Below, piece after piece: positions 10,333-20,031 of a DNA stretch of 64,000 bases (the stretch's first letter is position 1; every line of letters begins with the position of its first letter). The translations under genes and the position numbers were made by a program. Location of the stretch: NCBI RefSeq assembly GCF_000691525.1, contig NZ_JMDW01000010.1, positions 186,001-250,000 of the forward strand. The letters are read 5' to 3'. The notes beneath the pieces were generated by a model. The model was not told the DNA's origin, made no database searches, and worked only from the letters and a program-made list of their open reading frames with translations. Origin of the DNA: Mycolicibacterium neoaurum ATCC 25795. GTDB taxonomy: Bacteria; Actinomycetota; Actinomycetes; Mycobacteriales; Mycobacteriaceae.

Positions 10333-11283
10333 CTACTCGTCTTCGTACGCGAGCACCGCCGCTGCGGCGGTCTGGCGGACCCGGTCGGCGAGTTCGGGCG
10401 GGTGCAGCACGCGCACCGCGGACCCGAAGCCCAAGACGAAGCGGGCCATCCATTCCTGCGAAGCGTATGTCATGGCCGCCTCGCAGGCACCGTCGGCAAG
10501 TTCGGTCAGTACGCGCAATGGGTAGTAGTCGAACATCCACCCCGCCGACCTGTCGATCAGCAGCGTCGCCGATGGCAGCGCCGGATCGGCATCGAACAAC
10601 GCCGTATCAGGGCCCGCGGCGACGGCCGGGGCCGGTGGCCTGGACGGCTCGTCGAGAACCCGCGCCGAGACGATCCGGTCGAAACGGAACAGCCGCACTC
10701 CCTCGGCGCTGCGGCACCAGGCCTCCAGATAACTGCGATCGCTGATCAGCACGACGCGGATCGGATCCACCGTGCGGCTGGAGACGGTGTCGTGCGAGGC
10801 GGAGTGGTACTCCAGTTCCAGCGCCCGGCCGGTGCGGGTGGCCTCCCGGACAGCCGTTGCCGACGCGCTCTCCGGTTCGGCGGGGTCGACCGTGTCCGCC
10901 GCGGCTGCTGCGCCGGCCGCCGATTCGATCTTGGCGATGGCGCTGCGGGCCGCCTGCGGATCCACCATGCCCGGCACATCCAGCAACGCGCGCAGGGCAA
11001 CCAGTACGCCGGTCGCCTCGGTGGAGGTCAGCCGCAACGGGTGGTCGACACCGGCGGCGAAGGTCACCTCGATGGTGTCCCCGGTGAAGTCGAAGTCGAT
11101 CAGATCGCCGGGGCCGTAGCCGGGTAGCCCGCACAACCAGAGCTGCTCGAGATCGGCATCGAGTTGTTTGCGGGTGACGCCCAGCGCGGCCGCCGCCTCA
11201 TCCCGGGTGACCCGCGGGTTGGCCTTGAAGTACGGGACCATGTTCAGCAGCCGGACCAGCCGGGTGGAGACCTGGGTTGTCAT
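10333..11283 (-). CDS. pafC: WYL-domain transcriptional activator PafC
   Basis: A 316-aa regulator with an N-terminal winged HTH (RLVRLLNMVPYFKANPRVTRDEAAAALG) and a central WYL domain followed by the WCX C-terminal extension. PafB and PafC work together as the RecA-independent activator of the mycobacterial DNA-damage regulon, recognising promoters with RNA polymerase and sensing single-stranded DNA through the WYL domain. Its ATG overlaps the pafB stop (ATGA). It corresponds to Rv2095c. Despite the name and the position near pafA it is not part of the proteasome pathway itself. Confidence 0.94.
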   Translation of the reverse strand: MTTQVSTRLVRLLNMVPYFKANPRVTRDEAAAALGVTRKQLDADLEQLWLCGLPGYGPGDLIDFDFTGDTIEVTFAAGVDHPLRLTSTEATGVLVALRALLDVPGMVDPQAARSAIAKIESAAGAAAAADTVDPAEPESASATAVREATRTGRALELEYHSASHDTVSSRTVDPIRVVLISDRSYLEAWCRSAEGVRLFRFDRIVSARVLDEPSRPPAPAVAAGPDTALFDADPALPSATLLIDRSAGWMFDYYPLRVLTELADGACEAAMTYASQEWMARFVLGFGSAVRVLHPPELADRVRQTAAAAVLAYEDE

Positions 11284-12284
11284 ACCGCCTCCCCGCTCGG
11301 CGCACCCGCGTGGGCGCGCAACCGGGCAAGCACATCATCGCGCAGCGAGGGTGGATCGAGCGCTACGGCATCGGTGCCGTAACCGGCGATCTCACGGCCG
11401 AGGCGGTCGAACATCCCGATATCGACCGTGATCTCCTCACCTTGCCGTCCTCGCCAGGTCATCGGGCGCGCGGCGGTCGCCTGCCTGCGCAGCGCCGTGG
11501 CCCGGCCGTCGGCGATCCACACCCGGGCCCGCTCACCGGTGGGGACATCGGCCACCGCGCGTGCCACGATCTCGCGCAGGTTCACCCCGTCGGGGACAGT
11601 GACCGCACCCGCCGGCCCGACGGCCTTGGCGCCGGGTCCGATGCGCGACAACCGGAACGTTCGGGTATCGGCGCGGTCCCGGTCGTGACCGACGACGTAC
11701 CAGCGTCCACGATGGGTCACCACACCCCAGGGCTCCAGCGTGCGCGTCCGGTAGGGATCGTTGCGACTCTGCCGATGCTCGAACTGCACCACCCGGCCCG
11801 AGTTCGTCGCCGAGAGCAGCACGCCGAGCGCCTCCTCCGAACCACGTAGACCGGGCAGCGTCGCCGTCGAGCTGATCGCCACCCCGACATCCTCGGAATC
11901 GACCTCGACACCGGCCGCCCGCAGCTTCAGCAGCGCGCTCTGGGTCGCCGTGACCAGCTCCGGTGACTGCCACAGCTGCGTCGCGACGGCCACCGCGGCC
12001 GATTCCTCCGCCGTCAGCTCGACCGGCGGCAACGCGTAAGCCTGTCGGTTGATCCGGTAACCCTCGGTGGCATCGAAGGACGACACCTTGCCGGTCTCCA
12101 GCGGGATGCCCAGATCACGCAGTTCGTTCTTGTCCCGCTCGAACATCCGCGAGAACGCCTCGTCCGACGGGCTCTCGGAGTATCCGGCCACGTTCTTGCG
12201 GATCTTCTCCGCCGTCAGATACGAGCTGGTGGACAGCAGCGCGATCACCAGGTTCATCAGTCTCTCGACCTTGGACGTCGCCAC
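11280..12284 (-). CDS. pafB: WYL-domain transcriptional activator PafB
   Basis: A 334-aa partner of PafC with the same architecture: an N-terminal HTH (VERLMNLVIALLSTSSYLTAEKIRKNVAGY), then a WYL domain (RGRWYVVGHDRDR) and a C-terminal WCX domain. It activates DNA-damage genes together with PafC. The GTG start at 12284 is 51 bp downstream of the pafA stop, so pafA-pafB-pafC probably form one operon, as in Rv2097c-Rv2096c-Rv2095c. Confidence 0.94.
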   Translation of the reverse strand: MATSKVERLMNLVIALLSTSSYLTAEKIRKNVAGYSESPSDEAFSRMFERDKNELRDLGIPLETGKVSSFDATEGYRINRQAYALPPVELTAEESAAVAVATQLWQSPELVTATQSALLKLRAAGVEVDSEDVGVAISSTATLPGLRGSEEALGVLLSATNSGRVVQFEHRQSRNDPYRTRTLEPWGVVTHRGRWYVVGHDRDRADTRTFRLSRIGPGAKAVGPAGAVTVPDGVNLREIVARAVADVPTGERARVWIADGRATALRRQATAARPMTWRGRQGEEITVDIGMFDRLGREIAGYGTDAVALDPPSLRDDVLARLRAHAGAPSGEAV

Positions 12285-12335
12285 CTGAAGCAGCTTAGGG
12301 GGTACCGCCCGCCGCGACCGCGCGCGACGTGCCCA

Positions 12336-13694
12336 TCACATGCTGGCGATGAGCCGCTTGACCCGTTCGTCGACAGACCGGAACGGGTCCTTGCACAGCA
12401 CCGTGCGCTGCGCCTGATCGTTGAGTTTGAGGTGCACCCAGTCGACGGTGAAGTCGCGGCCCGCTTCCTGTGCGGCGCTGATGAATTCGCCACGGAGCTT
12501 GGCTCGGGTGGTCTGCGGCGGGGTGTTGACCGCGGCGTCGATGTCCTCGTCGGTGGTGATCCGTGCCGCCAGCCCCTTGCGCTGCAGCAGGTCGAACACA
12601 CCGCGTCCACGCTTGATGTCGTGATACGCCAGATCCAGCTGCGCGATCTTCGGATCGGAAAGCTCCATGCTGTAGCGATCCTGGTAGCGCTGGAACAGTT
12701 TGCGCTTGATCACCCAATCGATCTCGGTGTCGACCTTGGCGAAGTCCTGGCTCTCGACCGCATCGAGCTGTCGGCCCCACAGATCGACCACCTGCTCGAT
12801 CTGGGTGTTGGGCTCACGGGTCTGCAGGTACTCCACCGCCCGGCCGTAGTACTCACGCTGGATGTCCAAGGCGCTGGCCTGCCTACCACCGGCGAGCCGC
12901 ACCGGGCGGCGCCCGGTCAGATCGTGGCTGACCTCGCGGATGGCGCGGATCGGGTTGTCCAGCGAGAAGTCGCGGAATGCCACCCCCGCCTCGATCATCT
13001 CCAGCACCAATGACGCGGTACCGACCTTCAACATGGTGGTCGACTCGCTCATGTTGGAATCGCCGACGATGACATGCAGCCTGCGGTACTTCTCGGCGTC
13101 GGCATGCGGCTCGTCGCGGGTGTTGATGATCGGCCGGGAACGGGTTGTCGCACTCGACACGCCCTCCCAGATGTGCTCGGCGCGCTGGGACAGGCAGAAG
13201 GTGGCCGACTTCGGGGTCTGCAGCACCTTGCCTGCACCGCAGATCAACTGCCGGGTCACCAGGAACGGCAAGAGCACATCGGAGATGCGCGAAAACTCGC
13301 CGGCGCGCACGATCAGATAGTTCTCGTGGCAGCCGTAGGAGTTTCCTGCCGAGTCGGTGTTGTTCTTGAACAGGTAGATGTCGCCGCCGATACCCTCGTC
13401 GGCCAGGCGCTGCTCGGCGTCGATGAGCAGGTCCTCGAGCACCCGTTCCCCGGCCCGGTCGTGGGTGACCAGCTGGGCGAGGTTGTCACACTCGGCGGTG
13501 GCGTACTCCGGATGCGACCCGACATCGAGGTACAGCCGGGCTCCGTTGCGGAGAAAGACGTTGGAACTGCGGCCCCAGGACACCACCCGCCGGAACAGAT
13601 AGCGTGCCACCTCGTCAGGGCTGAGCCGGCGGTGACCATGAAAGGTGCAGGTCACGCCGAATTCTGTCTCGATTCCCATGATCCGTCGCTGCAC
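12336..13694 (-). CDS. pafA: Pup-protein ligase
   Basis: PafA (452 aa) links the C-terminal glutamate of Pup to lysines of target proteins using ATP. It has a glutamine-synthetase-like fold. [12 protein letters not shown] carries nucleotide/metal glutamates, [17 protein letters not shown] carries the catalytic Asp at residue 57, and [17 protein letters not shown] is also conserved. The GTG at 13694 gives exactly the 452-residue length known for the family and the expected [13 protein letters not shown] start; longer readings upstream add a non-conserved leader. The protein is nearly identical in pattern to Rv2097c. prcA lies 104 bp upstream. Confidence 0.96.
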   Translation of the reverse strand: MQRRIMGIETEFGVTCTFHGHRRLSPDEVARYLFRRVVSWGRSSNVFLRNGARLYLDVGSHPEYATAECDNLAQLVTHDRAGERVLEDLLIDAEQRLADEGIGGDIYLFKNNTDSAGNSYGCHENYLIVRAGEFSRISDVLLPFLVTRQLICGAGKVLQTPKSATFCLSQRAEHIWEGVSSATTRSRPIINTRDEPHADAEKYRRLHVIVGDSNMSESTTMLKVGTASLVLEMIEAGVAFRDFSLDNPIRAIREVSHDLTGRRPVRLAGGRQASALDIQREYYGRAVEYLQTREPNTQIEQVVDLWGRQLDAVESQDFAKVDTEIDWVIKRKLFQRYQDRYSMELSDPKIAQLDLAYHDIKRGRGVFDLLQRKGLAARITTDEDIDAAVNTPPQTTRAKLRGEFISAAQEAGRDFTVDWVHLKLNDQAQRTVLCKDPFRSVDERVKRLIASM

Positions 13695-13798
13695 ACGATC
13701 GAGCTTACGGGGTGGGTCCGGGTATCGGTGGGCAAGGCAGGCCAGCGGTTCGTTTTCGGTGTGCGTGCCGACCCGCGAGGAGACCAACCGGTTGCCGG

Positions 13799-14632
13799 CT
13801 AGCCCAGGGGCTGTTCGGGGTCCCCGTCGGTGCGCTCGCCGGTGCTGATTTTCCCGTCGCTGCGCTCGCCGGTGCTGGTTTCCCCGTCGCCGCGCTCGCC
13901 GGTGCTGGTTTCCCCGTCGCCGCGCTCGCCGGTGCCGGGCACCAGCGCCTCCAGGGCCGCACCGGTGATCCGCCGGAACGCCCGGCGGGGCCGGTTGGCG
14001 TCCAGGATGGCGACCTCCATGGTCGACGGCTCCAACACCCGTGGTTCTGAGCCGTTGCCACCGGCGCGCAGCGCGTTCACCGCGATCGTGACGGCATCGG
14101 CGAGGCTGGCGTTCTCGGTGTATGACTCCCCCAGCGCCGTGGCGATCGGCTCGGTGGTGCCGCCCATGACCACGAAATGCGGTTCGTCGGCAATCGATCC
14201 GTCGTAGGTGATGCGGTACAGCTCAGGAGCTTTCGTCTCACCGTGATGCGCCACCTCGGCCACGCACAGCTCCACCTCGAAGGGTTTGGCCTGCTCGGTG
14301 AAGATGGTCCCCAGCGCCTGGGCGTAGACGTTGGCCAGCTGCCTGCCGGTCACATCGCGCCGGTCGTAGGCGTAGCCGCGGGTATCGGCGAACTGGATGC
14401 CCGCCACCCGCAACTTGTCGAATTCGTTGAACCGGCCGACCGCGGCGAAACCGACCCGATCGTAAAGTTCGCTGACCTTCTGCAGTGAGCGCGACGGGTT
14501 CTCCGCGACGAAAAGCACGCCGCTGTCATAGGTCAGCACCACGACGCTGCGTCCGCGTGAAATACCTTTGCGCGCAAGCTCGGAGCGCTCACGCATCGCC
14601 TGTTCGGGCGAGATGAAATAGGGAAAACTCAT
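13799..14632 (-). CDS. prcA: proteasome alpha subunit
   Basis: Non-catalytic outer-ring subunit of the 20S proteasome (277 aa). Its N-terminus [18 protein letters not shown] is the gating segment of actinobacterial PrcA, and [29 protein letters not shown] and [20 protein letters not shown] are typical. The start overlaps the prcB stop (TGATG). The C-terminal tail is unusual: four tandem 10-residue units of the form STGERxDGxx (about residues 233-272) before EQPLG. M. tuberculosis PrcA lacks these. In the assembled particle this tail is expected on the outside of the alpha ring, near the activator. Confidence 0.95.
   Translation of the reverse strand: MSFPYFISPEQAMRERSELARKGISRGRSVVVLTYDSGVLFVAENPSRSLQKVSELYDRVGFAAVGRFNEFDKLRVAGIQFADTRGYAYDRRDVTGRQLANVYAQALGTIFTEQAKPFEVELCVAEVAHHGETKAPELYRITYDGSIADEPHFVVMGGTTEPIATALGESYTENASLADAVTIAVNALRAGGNGSEPRVLEPSTMEVAILDANRPRRAFRRITGAALEALVPGTGERGDGETSTGERGDGETSTGERSDGKISTGERTDGDPEQPLG
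13817..13936 (-). repeat. 4 x 30-bp tandem repeat inside prcA 3' end
   Basis: Four in-frame 30-bp copies encode [30 protein letters not shown] and [10 protein letters not shown] (5' to 3' on the minus strand). The first two are almost identical at DNA level (unit containing cccgtcgccgcgctcgccgg on the plus strand); the last two have diverged by a few bases. The unit length is a multiple of three, so copy number can change without breaking the frame. Confidence 0.9.
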
Positions 14633-15480
14633 CAGCCGTTACCGCCCGCGCGTGTCCTCTTCTCGATGACCTGTCGGGCCAGATCGGCGATCCGGGCCTC
14701 GGTCACTTCCTCAGCTCCTTCGGCGCCGATCAGCACCGCGGTCGGGTAGATACCGCGCACCAGATCCGGGCCACCGGTGGCCGAATCGTCGTCGGCGGCG
14801 TCGTAGAGCGCCTCGATGGCGGCCATCAACGCCGAATCGGCATCGCTGACCTGCGGGTACAGCTTCTTGATCGAGGACTTCGCGAACAGCGAACCCGAGC
14901 CCACCGACTGGAAGCCCTCCTCCTCGATATTCCAGCCGCCGGCGGCATCGAAGGAGACGATGCGCCCGGCATTGCGGGCGTCGGGATCGTCAATGTCGAA
15001 GGCAACCAGCAGCGGCAGCGCCACGAAACCCTGCAGCGCGGCACCCAGGTTGCCGCGCACCATGGTCGCCAGGCGGTTCACCTTGCCGCGGAAGGTCAGC
15101 GGGACACCTTCGACCTTCTCGTAATGCTCCAGTTCGACGGCATAGAGCCGGGCGAACTCGACCGCGATGGCCGCCGTACCGGCGATCCCGGTGGCCGCGT
15201 AATCATCGGCGATATGCACCTTTTGGACATCGCGGCTGGCGATCATGTGGCCCTGGGTGGCCCGCCGATCACCGGCGATCAACACCCCGCCGGGATATTT
15301 GAGCGCGACGATCGTCGTGCCGTGCGGCAGTTCCGTTCCCGGTCCGGCGGACACGTCGCGTCCACCGGGGAGCAGCTGCGGGGCCTGCCGGCTCAGGAAA
15401 TCCGAGAACGACGACAGGTTCAGATGCGTGTTGGTGATATCGAGACTGGTAGGGACCGGCTTATTCGACCACGCCGTCAC
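14632..15480 (-). CDS. prcB: proteasome beta subunit
   Basis: Catalytic subunit of the 20S proteasome (282 aa). It has a propeptide of about 54 residues ending in LPHG, followed by [21 protein letters not shown]. Thr55 becomes the N-terminal nucleophile after autocleavage, and GDRRAT and the Lys in ALKYPGG complete the site. [15 protein letters not shown] is typical. The GTG start overlaps the pup stop as GTGA, so pup, prcB and prcA are translationally coupled, as in Rv2111c-Rv2110c-Rv2109c. Confidence 0.96.
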   Translation of the reverse strand: MTAWSNKPVPTSLDITNTHLNLSSFSDFLSRQAPQLLPGGRDVSAGPGTELPHGTTIVALKYPGGVLIAGDRRATQGHMIASRDVQKVHIADDYAATGIAGTAAIAVEFARLYAVELEHYEKVEGVPLTFRGKVNRLATMVRGNLGAALQGFVALPLLVAFDIDDPDARNAGRIVSFDAAGGWNIEEEGFQSVGSGSLFAKSSIKKLYPQVSDADSALMAAIEALYDAADDDSATGGPDLVRGIYPTAVLIGAEGAEEVTEARIADLARQVIEKRTRAGGNG

Positions 15481-15671
15481 TGGCCGCCCTTTTGGACATA
15501 GGCACGCACGAAATCCTCGGCATTCTCCTCGAGAACATCGTCGATCTCGTCGAGCAGATCGTCGGTGTCCTCGGCCAGCTTCTCGCGACGCTCCTGCCCG
15601 GCCGCGGATGCGCCGGTGACGTCATCGTCCTCACCGCCGCCACCGCCACGCTTGGTCTGCTCCTGAGCCAT
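15477..15671 (-). CDS. pup: prokaryotic ubiquitin-like protein Pup
   Basis: Intrinsically disordered 64-aa protein modifier. The C-terminus YVQKGGQ ends in Gln, so Dop must deamidate it to Glu before PafA can use it. The central segment [20 protein letters not shown] is the helix that pairs with the Mpa coiled coil, and the Gly-rich N-terminus is the part that enters the ATPase pore. A strong AGGAGG precedes the ATG. It is the first gene of the pup-prcB-prcA coupled group and lies 84 bp after dop. Confidence 0.97.
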   Translation of the reverse strand: MAQEQTKRGGGGGEDDDVTGASAAGQERREKLAEDTDDLLDEIDDVLEENAEDFVRAYVQKGGQ

Positions 15672-15706
15672 CGCTGCCTCCTGATTGCTCTGTCCGGTTC
15701 TTTCAC

Positions 15707-15728
15707 ATTACCGGTCGACGCCGGTAAT
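15707..15728. other. perfect 8-bp inverted repeat in the dop-pup gap
   Basis: ATTACCGG, six bases, then CCGGTAAT form a perfect hairpin or operator in the 84-bp interval between the dop stop and the pup start. It is 36 bp upstream of the pup ATG. It could reduce read-through from dop, process the message, or bind a regulator; the sequence alone does not decide. No U-run follows on the minus strand. Confidence 0.5.
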
Positions 15729-15755
15729 ACTCGGGTTAGCCGGTGTTACCGGACG

Positions 15756-17264
15756 TCACGTCGTGAGCTGCTCGACCAGTTCGGCTGCGCTGTCCACCGA
15801 ATCCAGCAGCGCGCCGACATGCGCCTTGCTGCCACGCAGCGGTTCCAGGGTCGGGATGCGCACCAGCGAATCCCCACCGAGATCGAAGATCACCGAGTCC
15901 CAGCTGGCCGCCGCGATATCGGCACCGAACCGGCGTAGACATTCGCCCCGGAAGTACGCCCTGGTATCGGTCGGCGGGTTGTCCACCGCATCGAGCACCT
16001 GCTGCTCGCTGACCAGTCGCTGCATCGAGCCGCGGGCGACCAGCCGGTTGTACAGGCCCTTGTCCAGCCGCACATCCGAATACTGCAGATCCACCAGGTG
16101 CAGTCGCGGTGCGGACCATGTCAGGTTCTCGCGATTGCGGAAGCCCTCCAGCAGCCGCAGCTTGGCCGGCCAGTCCAGGATCTCGGCGCATTCCATCGGA
16201 TCGCGCTCCAGCAGGTCCAGGACATGTGCCCAGGTCTCGACGACATGGCTGGCCCGCGGGTCGGGCTCGCGGGCGTCGACCAGTTTTGCCACCCGATCCA
16301 GGTAGATGCGTTGCAGCGCAAGCGCTGTCAGCTCGCGCCCATCGGCAAGTGCGACGGTCGCCCGCAGTGCGGGATCACGACTGATGACATGCACCGCGTG
16401 TACCGGCCGGGCCAACGCGAGGTCGGACAGGTCGATACCGTGCGCGGGCCCTTCCTCGATGAGGTCGAGCACCAGCGAACTGGTCCCCACCTTGAGATAG
16501 GTCGAGGTCTCGGCGAGGTTGGCATCGCCGATGATGACGTGTAGCCGCCGGTACTTGTCCGCGTCGGCGTGCGGCTCGTCGCGGGTGTTGATGATGCCGC
16601 GCTTGAGGGTGGTCTCAAGGCCGACCTCGACCTCGATGTAGTCGGCGCGCTGGGAGAGCTGGAATCCCGGTTCGTCACCGGAGGGCCCGATCCCGACCCG
16701 GCCGGAACCGGTGACCACCTGACGCGAGACCAAGAACGGGGTGAATCCGGCGATGACCGAAGAGAACGGCGTCTGCCGGGACATCAGATAGTTCTCGTGG
16801 GTGCCGTAGGACGCGCCCTTGCCGTCCACGTTGTTCTTGTAGAGCTGCAGTTTCGCCGCCCCGGGCACACTGGCCACGTGCCGGGCCGCCGCTTCCATCA
16901 CCCGTTCGCCGGCCTTGTCCCAGATGACGGCGTCCATCGGATCGGTCACCTCGGGCGCGGAGTACTCCGGGTGGGCGTGATCGACATAGAGCCGGGCGCC
17001 GTTGGTCAGGATCATGTTGGCCGCCCCGACCTCGTCGGCGTCGACGATGGGCGCGGGACCTGTTCCGCGGGACAGGTCGAAACCGCGGACATCGCGGAGC
17101 GGCGATTCGACCTCGTAGTCCCACCGCGTGCGCTTGGCCCGCTGCAATCCGGCCGCCGCGGCGTACGCCAACACCGCTTGGGTCGAGGTCAGGATCGGAT
17201 TCGCCGTGGGATCAGACGGCGAGGAGATGCCGTATTCGACCTCGGTCCCGATAATCCGTTGCAT
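15756..17264 (-). CDS. dop: Pup deamidase/depupylase
   Basis: Dop (502 aa) converts the C-terminal Gln of Pup to Glu and removes Pup from substrates. It is a PafA paralogue with [19 protein letters not shown] at the N-terminus, an insert loop around residues 35-75 that PafA lacks, [18 protein letters not shown] with the catalytic Asp, and [18 protein letters not shown]. The ATG at 17264 gives the standard start. In M. tuberculosis mpa lies a few genes upstream; here the ectoine operon ends 43 bp upstream in the same direction, so dop may be transcribed from the ect promoter as well as its own. Confidence 0.96.
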   Translation of the reverse strand: MQRIIGTEVEYGISSPSDPTANPILTSTQAVLAYAAAAGLQRAKRTRWDYEVESPLRDVRGFDLSRGTGPAPIVDADEVGAANMILTNGARLYVDHAHPEYSAPEVTDPMDAVIWDKAGERVMEAAARHVASVPGAAKLQLYKNNVDGKGASYGTHENYLMSRQTPFSSVIAGFTPFLVSRQVVTGSGRVGIGPSGDEPGFQLSQRADYIEVEVGLETTLKRGIINTRDEPHADADKYRRLHVIIGDANLAETSTYLKVGTSSLVLDLIEEGPAHGIDLSDLALARPVHAVHVISRDPALRATVALADGRELTALALQRIYLDRVAKLVDAREPDPRASHVVETWAHVLDLLERDPMECAEILDWPAKLRLLEGFRNRENLTWSAPRLHLVDLQYSDVRLDKGLYNRLVARGSMQRLVSEQQVLDAVDNPPTDTRAYFRGECLRRFGADIAAASWDSVIFDLGGDSLVRIPTLEPLRGSKAHVGALLDSVDSAAELVEQLTT

Positions 17265-17307
17265 GAGCAAAGCCTAGGCGACGGGCCCGGTCGCGACGTC
17301 GGCGCGT

Positions 17308-18216
17308 CTACCGGCGGATGGGAGCGGTCGCGGTGCGGGCGGCCAGGTGCTCGGGCCTGCTCTGCTCGGCGGCATACGGCTGCCCGAGCCGGTTCTCGAC
17401 CGAGTTGAACACCAGGAAGACATTCGACCTCGGCAGCGGGGTGATGTTGGAGCCCGAACCGTGCAGCAGATTGCAGTCGAACCACAGCGCGCTACCGGCT
17501 GCGCCGGTGAACTGGTCGATACCGTGGGCGTCGACGGCCTTGGTCAGGGTGTCTTGGTCGGGAACACCGAATTGCTGGGCCACCAACGATTTCTCATGAT
17601 GGTTGGCAGGAGTGGGGCCCACGCATGGATAGAAGGTGTGATGCGACCCCGGGATCACCATCAGCGAGCCGTTGTAGGGGTAGTTGGGTGTCAGTGCGAT
17701 CGAGCAGGACACCGCGCGCATCCGTGGCATCCCGTCCTCGGCATGCCAGGTCTCGAAATCGGAATGCCAGTAGAAGCCTGACCCGGTGAACCCTGGCATC
17801 AGGTTGATCCGGGCCTGATGTATGTAGACCTCACCACCGAGCAGCTGCCGAGCCACCGGTAGGACGGCGTCCGAGCGGACCACATCGGCGATCAGCGAGC
17901 TCAGCAGATGGGGCGCGAAAATGGACCGAATCGCGCCGCCCGGTTCTCGGATCACCCGCCGGTCATCGGGTGCGAGCTCGGCGGCCAGCCGATCGATCTC
18001 GGTGCCGAACGGTGCCACCGTCTCGGTGCCGATGGTTCCGTGGCGAATCAGGTAACCCCGCTCATCGAAGCGATCGAGATCGTCCGGGCCCAGTGGTCCC
18101 GAGTTCGACCTCCGGTCACACCACACGGTGGGTTCCTGGCGCGCTATCGGCGAGATGGCATGGTCCAGCCGGCTCGGATAAGGGTCGCGCAGGGTGGGCA
18201 GGACGGCAGTACTCAT
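17308..18216 (-). CDS. ectD: ectoine hydroxylase
   Basis: Fe(II)/2-oxoglutarate dioxygenase (302 aa) that converts ectoine to 5-hydroxyectoine. The iron triad is visible as His151 and Asp153 in FYWHSDFETWH and His252 in LLHGSGSN. The EctD signature QARINLMPGFTGSGFYWHSDF region starts near residue 134, and VIPGSHHTFYPC is also typical. The start overlaps the ectC stop (ATGA). It is last in ectA-ectB-ectC-ectD and 43 bp before dop. Its presence means the cell probably accumulates hydroxyectoine, which also protects against heat and drying. Confidence 0.95.
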   Translation of the reverse strand: MSTAVLPTLRDPYPSRLDHAISPIARQEPTVWCDRRSNSGPLGPDDLDRFDERGYLIRHGTIGTETVAPFGTEIDRLAAELAPDDRRVIREPGGAIRSIFAPHLLSSLIADVVRSDAVLPVARQLLGGEVYIHQARINLMPGFTGSGFYWHSDFETWHAEDGMPRMRAVSCSIALTPNYPYNGSLMVIPGSHHTFYPCVGPTPANHHEKSLVAQQFGVPDQDTLTKAVDAHGIDQFTGAAGSALWFDCNLLHGSGSNITPLPRSNVFLVFNSVENRLGQPYAAEQSRPEHLAARTATAPIRR

Positions 18217-18623
18217 GCCTTCAACACCTGCCGGTCCAGCTGCTGTGGTGCCGGGTAGGCACCGGTCTCGTCGTGAACCTCGGTCCCGGTCACCGGCGGA
18301 TTGAACACGCACAGCATCCGCAACTGCTCGACACAGGTGACGCGATGCCGTTCGTGCCCGTCGAGCAGATACATGGTTCCGGGTACCAGGTGATGGTCCT
18401 CTCCGGTCTCCAGGTTGGTCAGGGTGCCTCGGCCCTCGATCACCCAGACCGCCTCGACGTGATGCTGATAATGGAACTCGCTGACCGAATCCGATTCGAT
18501 GACGGTCTCGTGGAAGGAAAATCCTACGCCGTCGCCGGCCAGGATGATCCGCTTGGATCGCCAGGCGCCCGCTGCGACATCGCGTTCGGTTCCGGTGATC
18601 TCGGCGGTGGTGCGCACGATCAT
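18213..18623 (-). CDS. ectC: L-ectoine synthase
   Basis: Cupin-fold enzyme of 136 aa that closes the ring of N-gamma-acetyl-diaminobutyrate to ectoine. Characteristic segments are MIVRTTAEI, WRSKRIILAGDGVGFSFHETVI, HYQHHVEAVWVIEGRGTL and LLDGHERHRV, including the histidine and glutamate metal ligands. A good GAGGAG precedes the ATG. It is coupled to ectD by ATGA and follows ectB by 36 bp. Confidence 0.96.
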   Translation of the reverse strand: MIVRTTAEITGTERDVAAGAWRSKRIILAGDGVGFSFHETVIESDSVSEFHYQHHVEAVWVIEGRGTLTNLETGEDHHLVPGTMYLLDGHERHRVTCVEQLRMLCVFNPPVTGTEVHDETGAYPAPQQLDRQVLKA

Positions 18624-18659
18624 GAAATCAACTCCTCATTGCTTGTGCGGTAGGCATTT

Positions 18660-19973
18660 TCAGATGGCGGTGGTGACCGATTCAGCCAGGATCTGTAGGC
18701 CGGACTCCAGGTCACTGCGCGATGTGGTCAGCGGCGGAAGAAGTTTGACGACCTCATCGGATGGCCCGCTGGTCTCGATCAGGGCACCGCGGTCGAAGGC
18801 CGCCCGACAGACCCGTCCGGCCGCCTCGGCCTCTTCGAAGCGCAGCCCTTGCGCCATCCCGCGGCCGCGGGCCGACACGCCGTCGTGACCCGCCGCGATA
18901 CGCTCAAGGCCCTCGCGCATCAGCGCACCCTTATCGGCAGTCTCGGTGGCGAATTCGAGATCCGACCAATACGTTTCGAGTGCCTTGGCGGCCGTGACGA
19001 AGGCCGGGTTGTGGCCACGGAACGTGCCGTTGTGCTCACCGGGCGTCCACACGTCGAGATCCCGACGCAACAGGGTCAGCGCCATGGGTAGTCCGTAACC
19101 ACTGATGGATTTCGACAGCGTGACGATATCGGGCACGATGCCTGCGGCCTCGAAGGAGAAGAATCCCCCGGTGCGGCCGCACCCCATCTGTACATCGTCG
19201 ACGATCAGCAGGATGTCGCGGTCCCGACACAGGTCGGCCAGTGCCCGTAGCCATTCCGCACGTGCCACATTGAGTCCGCCCTCGCCCTGGACGGTCTCGA
19301 CGATGACGGCGGCGGGACGGTTCAGACCGCTACCGGAATCGTCGAGCACCCGCTCGAACCAGCCGAAGTCCTCGGTGATGCCACCGAAATAGTTGTCGTA
19401 CGGCATCGGGGTGGCATGAACCAGCGGGATGCCGGCCCCGGCCCGCTTCATCGAGTTACCGGTGACCGAGAGAGCGCCGAGGGTCATCCCGTGAAAAGCG
19501 TTGGTGAAGCTGATGATCGACTCGCGGCCGGTGACCTTTCTGGCCAGCTTCAGGGCCGCCTCGACCGAGTTCGCACCGGTGGGACCGGGAAATTGCACCT
19601 TGTAGTCCAGCCCACGCGGAGTGAGGATGAACCGATCGAAGGCCTCCAGGAACCGCTGCTTGGCGGTCGTCGCGATATCCAGCGAGTGCACGATCCCGTC
19701 CGCGGCAAGGTATTCCAGCAGAGCGCTTTTGAGGATCGGATTGTTGTGGCCGTAATTCAGCGCACCCGCACCGGCGAACATGTCGAGGAAGGTGCGCCCC
19801 TCGGTATCGGTGACCCAGGAGTCACGGGCCGTTGCCAGGGTCGTCGGCCAGGCCCGACAGTAGCTGCGGACCTCGGACTCCACCGACGCGTACACCGCGG
19901 GAAGGTCGGCCTCGCTCAGCGATGAGGCGTCGTGGAGCAGGGTTGGTTCGAGCAGCAAGGAACTATCCTCCAT
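18660..19973 (-). CDS. ectB: L-2,4-diaminobutyrate aminotransferase
   Basis: PLP-dependent class III aminotransferase (437 aa from this start) that transfers an amino group from glutamate to aspartate-semialdehyde, giving diaminobutyrate. Conserved parts are ESEVRSYCRAWP, FAGAGALNYGHNNP, FPGPTGANSVEAALKLAR, VDDVQMGCGRTG and the PLP lysine in LSKSISGYG. ATGs at 19973 and 19988 are both in frame and neither has a strong Shine-Dalgarno, so the exact start is uncertain. It lies 58 bp after ectA. Confidence 0.94.
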   Translation of the reverse strand: MEDSSLLLEPTLLHDASSLSEADLPAVYASVESEVRSYCRAWPTTLATARDSWVTDTEGRTFLDMFAGAGALNYGHNNPILKSALLEYLAADGIVHSLDIATTAKQRFLEAFDRFILTPRGLDYKVQFPGPTGANSVEAALKLARKVTGRESIISFTNAFHGMTLGALSVTGNSMKRAGAGIPLVHATPMPYDNYFGGITEDFGWFERVLDDSGSGLNRPAAVIVETVQGEGGLNVARAEWLRALADLCRDRDILLIVDDVQMGCGRTGGFFSFEAAGIVPDIVTLSKSISGYGLPMALTLLRRDLDVWTPGEHNGTFRGHNPAFVTAAKALETYWSDLEFATETADKGALMREGLERIAAGHDGVSARGRGMAQGLRFEEAEAAGRVCRAAFDRGALIETSGPSDEVVKLLPPLTTSRSDLESGLQILAESVTTAI

Positions 19974-20031
19974 TGGATATCGGTCCATCTTCGACGAGAT
20001 GGTTTGACGCACTGCGGGTTACAGTGCGTAA

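Noticed and set aside
13712-14050. Plus-strand open frame with repeats of the form [10 protein letters not shown] opposite prcA
   Set aside because: It is the shadow of the 30-bp prcA repeats on the other strand, with no start signal.
13799-15671. Pup system repeats or small genes read as a CRISPR-like array
   Set aside because: The repeats are in frame, contiguous and have no unique spacers; no cas genes are present anywhere in the window.
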